DNA from: DATLFS01 sp035540935
GTDB taxonomy: Bacteria > Actinomycetota > CADDZG01 > WHSQ01
DNA: 10,994 nucleotides
Direction: 5' to 3'
NCBI GenBank assembly: GCA_035540935.1
Contig: DATLFS010000142.1
Location: 1-10,994 of the forward strand
Each line of letters starts with the position of its first letter. The stretch's first letter is position 1. The notes below the pieces were generated by a model, which did not search any database, was not told where the DNA came from, and saw only the letters and a list, made by a program, of their open reading frames with translations. Made by a program: the position numbers and the translations under genes. Positions 6,044 to 10,994 of this stretch are shown here, piece by piece.

Positions 6044-7824
6044 TGCGTTCCCATCGGTGCGGGGACCTCCGCGCCGGCGATGTCGGCGAAACCGTCACCG
6101 TCTGCGGGTGGGTCCACTCTCGGCGCGACCACGGCGGCGTCACGTTCATCGACCTGCGAGATGTGAGCGGGATCGTGCAGGTCGTCTTCAACCCCGAGAC
6201 CGACCCTGCCGCGCACGAAGACGCACAACATCTCCGCAGCGAGTGGTGCATCCGCGTCACCGGCGAGGTTCGCGCGCGCAAGGAGGGCACGGTGAACCCG
6301 GCGCTCGCGACGGGTGAGGTCGAAGTGGCGGGGGCCGAGGTGCACGTCTTCTCGCGCTCCGAGACGCCGCCCTTCCAGATCGCCGAGTTCCACGACGTCG
6401 ACGAGAACCTGAGGCTCAAGCACCGCTACCTGGATCTGCGCCGCGAGACGATGCAGCAGAACCTCAAGCTTCGGCATGCGGTCGTGTCGTCGATCAGGCG
6501 CTTCTTCGACGCGGAGGGATTCGTCGAGGTCGAGACGCCGATGCTCACGCGCGCGACGCCAGAGGGCGCGCGTGACTATCTGGTGCCGGCGCGGCTGCAT
6601 CCAGGATCGTTCTATGCGCTTCCGCAGAGCCCGCAGCTCTTCAAGCAGCTCTTGATGGTCGCGGGTCTCGATCGCTACTACCAGATCGTCAGATGTTTCC
6701 GTGACGAGGACCTGCGCGCCGATCGCCAGCCCGACTTCACGCAGCTCGACCTGGAGATGTCGTTCGTCGAGCGCGAGGACGTCCTCGACGTCACGGAGCG
6801 GATGTTCAAGCAGGTGTGGCGCGAGGTCCTGGGCGTCGAGCTGCCCGAGTTCCCCCGTCTCCCGTACCGCGACGCGATGGAGCGGTACGGGTCGGACAAG
6901 CCCGACCTCCGCTTCGGTCTGGAGCTGGTCGACCTCGCGGACGTCTTTGCCACGACCGAGGTCAAGGTGTTCCGCTCGGTCCTCGACTCGGCTGGGCTCG
7001 TGAAGGGGCTCGTGGTCCCGGGGCGCGGGGACCTCGGGAGGAAGGAGCTCGGTGCCCTCGTCGAGGAGGCGAAGGCGCTCGGCGCGGGAGGCTTGGTATG
7101 GATCGCGCTCACCGCCGACGGGTTCAAGAGTCCTCTCGACAAGTTCTTCACCGATGACGAGCGCGACGCGCTTCGCAAGGCGACGGACGCAGGAGAGGGT
7201 GATCTGGTCCTGATCGTCGCGGACGCGCGCCGCAGCGTCGTGCACAAGGTGCTGGGCGCGCTGCGCGGGCGGCTCGCCGAAAGGTTCGGTTTGATCCCCG
7301 AGACGTCGCCCGACGACCCGGAGCATTGGAAGTTCGCGTGGATCGTCGATTTCCCGTGGTTCGAGTGGAACGACGAGACGGAGAAGTGGGAGTTCAGCCA
7401 CCATCCCTTCACCGGGGTCGTGGAGGACACGCTCGAACACCTCGAGTCGGATCCCGGCAAGGTCGTGTCCAAGGCCTACGACATCACGCTGAACGGTTGG
7501 GAGCTCGCGTCGGGGAGCATCCGTATCCACGACGCCGACCTCCAGCGGCGCGTGTTCCGCGCGCTCGGCATCTCCGAAGAAGAAGCGGAGGAGAAGTTCT
7601 CGTTCCTGCTCGAGGCCTTCCGCTACGGCGCGCCGCCCCACGGCGGGATCGCCCCCGGCATCGACCGGCTGGTGGCACTCATGGCGGGCGCGTCGAACAT
7701 CCGGGAGGTCATCGCCTTCCCGAAGACCCAGACCGCGTTCGACCCGCTCACCGGCGCGCCGGCCCCCGTCGACGAGGCCCAGCTGAAAGCCCTCCACCTC
7801 CGGTCGACCGCACCTCCCCCCTAG
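6040..7824 (+). CDS. aspS: Aspartyl-tRNA synthetase, probably non-discriminating (Asp/Asn)
   Basis: A class IIb synthetase of bacterial type, 594 aa. In order it shows an N-terminal OB-fold anticodon-binding domain (about 1-105), then motif 1 and the catalytic core from about 140. Motif 2 runs over RCFRDEDLRADRQPDFTQLD (218-237). The bacteria-specific GAD insertion (about 290-425) and motif 3 GIAPGIDRLVALM (536-548) follow. His31 in RRDHGG and Gly83 in RARKEG take the place of the Leu and Lys found in the discriminating E. coli enzyme. The same pair marks non-discriminating AspRS such as that of Pseudomonas aeruginosa, which also makes Asp-tRNA(Asn) for GatCAB. ATG at 6040 overlaps the hisS stop (ATGA), so the pair is translationally coupled. 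The TAG stop (7822-7824) lies inside a copy of a local repeat. Confidence 0.97.
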   Translation: MMRSHRCGDLRAGDVGETVTVCGWVHSRRDHGGVTFIDLRDVSGIVQVVFNPETDPAAHEDAQHLRSEWCIRVTGEVRARKEGTVNPALATGEVEVAGAEVHVFSRSETPPFQIAEFHDVDENLRLKHRYLDLRRETMQQNLKLRHAVVSSIRRFFDAEGFVEVETPMLTRATPEGARDYLVPARLHPGSFYALPQSPQLFKQLLMVAGLDRYYQIVRCFRDEDLRADRQPDFTQLDLEMSFVEREDVLDVTERMFKQVWREVLGVELPEFPRLPYRDAMERYGSDKPDLRFGLELVDLADVFATTEVKVFRSVLDSAGLVKGLVVPGRGDLGRKELGALVEEAKALGAGGLVWIALTADGFKSPLDKFFTDDERDALRKATDAGEGDLVLIVADARRSVVHKVLGALRGRLAERFGLIPETSPDDPEHWKFAWIVDFPWFEWNDETEKWEFSHHPFTGVVEDTLEHLESDPGKVVSKAYDITLNGWELASGSIRIHDADLQRRVFRALGISEEEAEEKFSFLLEAFRYGAPPHGGIAPGIDRLVALMAGASNIREVIAFPKTQTAFDPLTGAPAPVDEAQLKALHLRSTAPPP

Positions 7825-7870
7825 CTTTCTGTGCGGTGGGTCGCGCTGCACCCTCGCTTTATGTGCCCTG

Positions 7871-7889
7871 GGTCGCGCTGAGCGCGACC
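7871..7889. terminator. GC hairpin in the left arm of the palindrome
   Basis: GGTCGCGCTGAGCGCGACC is a perfect 8-bp stem with a 3-nt TGA loop, 47 nt after the aspS stop. There is no T-run on either side, so it is not a classical intrinsic terminator. In GC-rich actinobacteria such hairpins without a T-run are often proposed to end transcripts. Confidence 0.5.
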
Positions 7890-7951
7890 GCGCGCTCACA
7901 GAACGCCGGATTCCGGGATCTTTCTGTGCGGTGGGTCGCGCCGGGGGACGG

Positions 7952-7985
7952 CCGGCGCGGCGGCGCAACACGGCGCCGCGACCGG
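7952..7985. terminator. Apical hairpin near the centre of the palindrome
   Basis: CCGGCGCGGCG (7952-7962) pairs with CGCCGCGACCGG (7974-7985) apart from one bulged base, leaving an 11-nt loop. It is the third stable stem in the element and could assist termination or block polymerase from either side. Confidence 0.45.
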
Positions 7986-8028
7986 TGCCCCGCGAAGATC
8001 CTGGGATCAAGCCTTTCTTGTGCGGTGA

Positions 8029-8045
8029 GTCGCGCTGAGCGCGAC
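8029..8045. terminator. GC hairpin in the right arm of the palindrome
   Basis: The same 17-nt core as in the left arm, GTCGCGCTGAGCGCGAC, recurs here: a 7-bp stem with a TGA loop. It extends outwards imperfectly (CTTTCTTGTGC at 8013-8023 against GCACACAAAG at 8051-8060). It lies 28 nt past the stop of the minus-strand regulator gene, so it could terminate that transcript. Confidence 0.5.
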
Positions 8046-8072
8046 CGCCGGCACACAAAGCGAGGGGGCGGG

Positions 8073-10805
8073 TTACCAGTCGACCAGCTTCCAGATCGCG
8101 GGGCGCAGCTCCTCGTCTCCCACCCGCGCGAAGAGGGAGGCCGCCTTCTTGAGGTGATCGAGAGCCTCGTCGCGCCGCCCCAATGCATGCAGACAGTCGG
8201 CGGCGTTGTTGTGCAGAGCCGCGGCGCGGTGGAGGTCGCCGTGCCTCAGGCATCTCGCCAACGCCTGCTCGGTGAGCGCCAGGGCGTCCTCGACGTGTCC
8301 CTCCGCCCGCTGGACGAGCGCCAGGTTGTTGAGCGCGGCGACGGCCGGCGCCGGATCGTCCAGATCATCGGCGAGGGCGAGCGCCTGCTCGAGATGCCGG
8401 CGCGCCGTGTCGCGGTCGTCACCGGCCAGGATCCCGAGCACGTTGTGAGCGCGCGCGGTGGCCTCGATATCTCCAGCCTCCTCGGCCAGCTCGAGCGCCC
8501 GGCGGGCGTCGTCGGCGGCGGCGCGCCGATCGTTCGCGTGGTGCGCGGCGAGGCCGGAGTCGGTGAGGATGTGCGCCCGCAAAGACGCATCTGCGGCTAC
8601 GTCCAGAGCGATCCCGAAGTGCGAGCGGGCGAGGTCGTAGTCGCCCAGCCGAAGCCGGACGCGGCCGATCTTGTGCTCGATGCGTGCCGGCGGCGCGCCG
8701 TGTCCGGCGGCCGCGTCGTAGTGGGAGAGAGCCTTGTCGTAGCGCCCGACGAGCGTGTTCAGGTCACCCAGTGCCTCGTGCACGCGCGCGAGCTCAGGCG
8801 CTCCGAGACCGAGCGCCCGCTCGTAGTTGCGTATGGCCTCCTCGTTCGCGAACAGAGAACGCGCGGCGTCGCCGGCGGCCACGTACGCCTCCGCGGCCTC
8901 TGCATCCCGCCCCGCCTGCTCGTAGTGGAGGGCGACGCTTGCGGAGCGACCCGGCGCGCCGGGACCCCGCGCCAACGCCTCGGCGGCGCGGCGGTGCAGG
9001 AGCCGTCGCCGCGCCAGCGCGGTGTGCTCGTGGACGTGCGTCCGGATCCGGTCGTGAGAGAAGTCGTAGCGCCCGTCGTCCACGAGCTCGCGCACGATGC
9101 CGCGCGCGGTCAACCGTTCGAGTGCCACCACCACCTCTTCTTCGCCGCGTCCCGCGACGTGCCGCACGAGATCGGGATCGAACGACCTGCCGAGAACCGC
9201 GGCGGCGGCGGCGATCTGACGTTCGAGCTCCTCGAGTGGCTGCAGGCGTGCTGCGATGACCGCGTCGACCGTGCCGGCGTCCGGCGCGCCGCTGGCGTGG
9301 GCGGCCAGGTGCTCGACGACGAACAAGGGCAGCCCTTCGCTGTCCTTGTAGATGCGCTGCGACTGGTGTGCATCGAGCCCCGCCGCGCCCGTGAGCAGGG
9401 CGACGTCCTCGGCGCGCAGCCGGTCGAGCTGCAGGTGCGTCGCCGATCCGGCGCGCCGCGCGTCCCCCAGGAGGCGCCGCAGGCGGTGCCCGGACGGGAC
9501 CTCGTCGCTGCGCCACACGGCGACCACGCAGACCGGGTGCTCCTCGAGGCGCCGGACGAGGTAGGTGATCGCATCGAGGCTCGAAGGATCGGCCCACTGG
9601 AGGTCGTCGAACACCACGAGGCCCGGCTTCGGGCCGCCCACTGCCAGCGCCAGAGCTTCGCCGATCGCATCGAACAGCCGTGCCTGCGCGCCCGGCCCCT
9701 CCAGCGGGGCCGGCGGGGGAGCGTCGGGACGGGCGAGCGCGATCTCGGGCAGGATCCTTCCGCACTCCGAAGCTGCGGCCGCGGAGAGACCGGTCAACCA
9801 GACGTCGTCGTGCCGGAGGGCGAGCCGCAGCGTCTCGACCACCAGGTTGAAGGAGAGAACGGCCTCGTCCTGATGTGCGCGGGAGGTGAGGACTATGCGG
9901 CCGGCGCGCCGGACGACATCCGCCGCCTCCTCCACCAGGCGGCTCTTGCCGATCCCGGCCTCGCCCTCTACGACGACGAACCTGCCCCCCTCGGCCGCCT
10001 CGTCCACCGCCGCGAGGATGATGTCGACGTCTTCGTCCCGCCCCACGAACGGGAGCGAGGGGAGCGGCGCCGGAACCGGCTCCGGCTCGACCGCCGGCCG
10101 GACGCCCCGGCCCTGGACTATGGCCTCGAAGAAGGCGGTCGTCTCCGGCAGGGGGGCCACTCCCAACTCCCGGTCGAGGAGGGCCGCGAACGCCCGGTAC
10201 TGGCGGATCGCGGCGGCGCGGTCGCCGGCGCGGGCATAGGCGTCGATCAGCATCCGCTGCGCCCTCTCCTGCAGGGGATCGAGAGCCACGAGCCGCTCCG
10301 CCGCCTCGACCGCCGCCGCAGGGCGATCGCCGCTCGCCTCGATGACCGCCACCAGGACCGTGGAGAGGTCGCGGCGCAACGCGTCGGCCGTCGCCAGCTG
10401 CCAGTCCTCGAAATCGGGGCTGTCTCGCAAGGAGAAGCCCTCTAGGAATTCGCCGGAGGCCACCGCGGCCGCCTCCTCAGGGGCCTCCCGTGCGAGCGCC
10501 CGGAAACGGGCGACGTCCACGTCGAACTCCTCCAGGACGAGGGCGACGTTCGAACGATCGACCTCGAGCCGGTTTGCCCCGAGCCCTCCGCGCAGCACCG
10601 ACAGAGTGCGTCGCAGGGCACCGCGGGCGTGCTCCCGGTCGCGCTCCGGCCAGAGGATGGCGGCCAGTGCATCCCTGGAGGCGCGGCCGTGCTCGGCGAG
10701 GCAGAGGTAGGCGAGGAGCGCTACCGCCTTGCGCGTGTCCACCTCGAGCGGCCGCCCGTCCACGAGCACCCGGGGCGGGCCGAACAGCGCCACCTCCACC
10801 GCCAT
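8073..10805 (-). CDS. SARP/BTAD-family transcriptional regulator with AAA ATPase and TPR domains
   Basis: A 910-aa regulator related to the Streptomyces antibiotic regulatory proteins. The domains in order are: a winged-helix DNA-binding domain (about 1-92, opening VEVALFGPPRVLVDGRPLEV); a bacterial transcriptional activator domain (about 93-231, with LDRELGVAPLPET); and an AAA/STAND-type ATPase starting PFVGRDEDV (252-260). The ATPase has Walker A GEAGIGKS (281-288) and Walker B LVVFDDLQWAD (396-406). An alpha-helical region and a TPR array (about 620-900) follow, with repeated A-L-x-x-Y/L patterns. No C-terminal LuxR helix-turn-helix is present, so DNA binding rests on the N-terminus. The model is ATP-dependent activation after signal sensing by the TPR part. 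I chose ATG at 10805: GGAGG lies 5 nt upstream and the family N-terminus begins here. It is divergent from a secreted protein gene, a plausible target. The effector and the regulon are unknown. Confidence 0.92.
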   Translation of the reverse strand: MAVEVALFGPPRVLVDGRPLEVDTRKAVALLAYLCLAEHGRASRDALAAILWPERDREHARGALRRTLSVLRGGLGANRLEVDRSNVALVLEEFDVDVARFRALAREAPEEAAAVASGEFLEGFSLRDSPDFEDWQLATADALRRDLSTVLVAVIEASGDRPAAAVEAAERLVALDPLQERAQRMLIDAYARAGDRAAAIRQYRAFAALLDRELGVAPLPETTAFFEAIVQGRGVRPAVEPEPVPAPLPSLPFVGRDEDVDIILAAVDEAAEGGRFVVVEGEAGIGKSRLVEEAADVVRRAGRIVLTSRAHQDEAVLSFNLVVETLRLALRHDDVWLTGLSAAAASECGRILPEIALARPDAPPPAPLEGPGAQARLFDAIGEALALAVGGPKPGLVVFDDLQWADPSSLDAITYLVRRLEEHPVCVVAVWRSDEVPSGHRLRRLLGDARRAGSATHLQLDRLRAEDVALLTGAAGLDAHQSQRIYKDSEGLPLFVVEHLAAHASGAPDAGTVDAVIAARLQPLEELERQIAAAAAVLGRSFDPDLVRHVAGRGEEEVVVALERLTARGIVRELVDDGRYDFSHDRIRTHVHEHTALARRRLLHRRAAEALARGPGAPGRSASVALHYEQAGRDAEAAEAYVAAGDAARSLFANEEAIRNYERALGLGAPELARVHEALGDLNTLVGRYDKALSHYDAAAGHGAPPARIEHKIGRVRLRLGDYDLARSHFGIALDVAADASLRAHILTDSGLAAHHANDRRAAADDARRALELAEEAGDIEATARAHNVLGILAGDDRDTARRHLEQALALADDLDDPAPAVAALNNLALVQRAEGHVEDALALTEQALARCLRHGDLHRAAALHNNAADCLHALGRRDEALDHLKKAASLFARVGDEELRPAIWKLVDW

Positions 10806-10810
10806 GCGAG

Positions 10811-10815
10811 CCTCC
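10811..10815 (-). promoter_or_regulatory. Ribosome binding site that fixes the start of the SARP-type regulator
   Basis: GGAGG on the minus strand is 5 nt before the ATG at 10805. The in-frame upstream TTG at 10865 has no such site and would add 20 residues not typical of the family. Confidence 0.7.
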
Positions 10816-10840
10816 GCAACGAAGATCGTTCTCTGTCCGA

Positions 10841-10893
10841 GCTCGTAACGATAAGCGGCCGCCAAGGCCAGAGAAGCCCGTAACGCTTTCCGG
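10841..10893. promoter_or_regulatory. Spaced direct repeat around CGTAACG, candidate operator in the divergent promoter region
   Basis: Two 18-nt stretches (10841-10858 and 10876-10893) match at 13 of 18 positions. Both contain CGTAACG exactly (10844-10850 and 10879-10885), 35 bp apart. SARP regulators are known to bind short direct repeats of about 7 bp near promoters, so this is a reasonable candidate site for the adjacent regulator. The rest of the 138-bp gap (10806-10943) shows a NotI-type palindrome (10855-10862) and no gene. Confidence 0.35.
10848..10853 (-). promoter_or_regulatory. Candidate -10 box (TATCGT) for the regulator gene
   Basis: TATCGT on the minus strand fits TANNNT and would give a 5' leader of about 35 nt before the ATG at 10805. 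The -35 position (10871-10876, CTTCTC) is a poor match. It overlaps one copy of the CGTAACG repeat, which would fit autoregulation. Confidence 0.25.
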
Positions 10894-10933
10894 ACGGCGC
10901 GCCGCCAGGCTGAGGCGACGGTTCACCTAGTGG

Positions 10934-10939
10934 AGGAGG
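10934..10939 (+). promoter_or_regulatory. Ribosome binding site of the partial secreted protein gene
   Basis: AGGAGG lies 4 nt before the ATG at 10944, a strong match that supports a real gene start at the window edge. Confidence 0.7.
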
Positions 10940-10943
10940 CAGG

Positions 10944-10994
10944 ATGAGGAAACGACGAGCAGCCATCGCGGTCCTCGCGGTGGCGGCCCTCGGG
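10944..10994 (+). CDS. Exported or membrane protein, N-terminal fragment (signal peptide only)
   Basis: Only 17 codons are visible before the window ends. They encode MRKRRAAIAVLAVAALG, a basic start followed by a hydrophobic alanine/valine/leucine run, as in a Sec signal peptide or lipoprotein leader. A lipobox cannot be judged because the cleavage region is not included. The strong ribosome binding site makes this a likely gene. It is divergent from the SARP-type regulator and may be under its control. Its function cannot be told. Confidence 0.65.
   Translation, partial: MRKRRAAIAVLAVAALG

Larger units (their letters stand above)
7819..8037 (+). repeat. Four same-direction copies of a short GC-rich repeat downstream of aspS
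   Basis: A unit of about 24 nt, beginning CTTT and containing TGTGCGGTGGGTCGCGC, recurs at 7825-7848, 7857-7880, 7920-7943 and 8013-8037. The copies differ by one to four bases. Copies 1 and 2 are alike over a longer 30-nt stretch (7819-7848 and 7851-7880, 26 of 30 identical, offset 32 bp). Spacing is irregular (32, 63 and 93 bp). The first copy includes the aspS stop codon. No open frame here resembles a protein. Confidence 0.8.
7851..8066. repeat. 216-bp imperfect palindromic element, MITE/REP-like, between convergent genes
   Basis: The two ends are inverted repeats of 72 nt each (7851-7922 and 7995-8066). They match at 54 of 72 positions with no gaps when one is reverse-complemented. The tips are perfect for 10 nt (CCCTCGCTTT). 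The inner ends share GGATCTT. The middle (7923-7994) is itself partly self-complementary. I see no clear target-site duplication and no coding capacity. The location, exactly between the stops of aspS and the minus-strand regulator gene, fits a two-way transcription terminator. The long terminal repeats fit a small non-autonomous mobile element or a REP/BIME-type unit. Both may be true. Together with the half-copy at 7825-7848 it fills almost all of the 248-bp gap. Confidence 0.75.

Noticed and set aside
7825..8037. CRISPR array, because of four similar direct repeats
   Set aside because: Spacing is irregular (32, 63, 93 bp), the repeats are imperfect, the spacers are themselves repeat-derived and no cas gene is near.
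5776..8253. A long minus-strand open frame opposite hisS/aspS and through the repeat region
   Set aside because: It overlaps two certain synthetase genes on the other strand and its translation has no family features; high GC removes stop codons by chance.
7326..10445. A very long open frame on the + strand (over 1000 codons) across the aspS end, the palindrome and the regulator gene
   Set aside because: It is antisense to the regulator and out of frame with aspS, has no recognisable domains and shows the Arg/Gly/Ala-rich composition of shadow frames in GC-rich DNA.
10806..10865. TTG start at 10865 for the regulator, adding 20 residues
   Set aside because: There is no ribosome binding site there, whereas GGAGG precedes the ATG at 10805, where the conserved winged-helix domain begins.

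Overview
The window is GC-rich (about 70% by eye) with dense, tightly packed bacterial genes. A SARP/BTAD-type regulator, a PbpA-like penicillin-binding protein, GTG and TTG starts and a possible leaderless hisS promoter all point to Actinomycetota, probably a less-studied lineage. I cannot fix the lineage from sequence alone.

Left part (1-1365, + strand): the C-terminal half of a class B penicillin-binding protein (transpeptidase), cut by the window edge, overlaps by 4 nt with dtd (D-aminoacyl-tRNA deacylase), which starts at TTG. Next is a minus-strand block (1362-4671). In transcription order it holds the N-terminal and C-terminal subunits of a split transketolase (4-nt overlap), then a secreted, cysteine-rich Asp-box beta-propeller protein. 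The propeller gene ends tail to tail with dtd, and their stop codons overlap in one CTAG. Divergent from the transketolase pair is the + strand operon hisS-aspS (4781-7824, ATGA overlap). Its AspRS carries the His31/Gly83 signature associated with non-discriminating enzymes, which implies an indirect (GatCAB) route to Asn-tRNA.

Between the convergent ends of aspS and the next gene lies 248 bp of non-coding DNA (7825-8072). It is almost filled by a 216-bp imperfect palindrome with two 72-nt arms (54 of 72 positions matching without gaps). Each arm carries the same small GC hairpin, and an extra half-copy overlaps the aspS stop codon. This looks like a MITE/REP-like repeat that may serve as a two-way terminator. 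It is the least explained object in the window.

Right part (8073-10994): a 910-aa minus-strand regulator has a SARP-type winged helix, a BTAD domain, an AAA/STAND-like ATPase and a TPR array. It is divergent from a secreted or membrane protein of which only the first 17 residues are visible. The shared 138-bp promoter region contains a spaced direct repeat around CGTAACG that could be an operator.

Most genes are housekeeping (cell wall, tRNA charging and proofreading, pentose phosphate metabolism). The accessory content is the Asp-box protein, the palindromic repeat, and the regulator with its divergent partner. I see no CRISPR array, tRNA, rRNA, transposase or phage gene.
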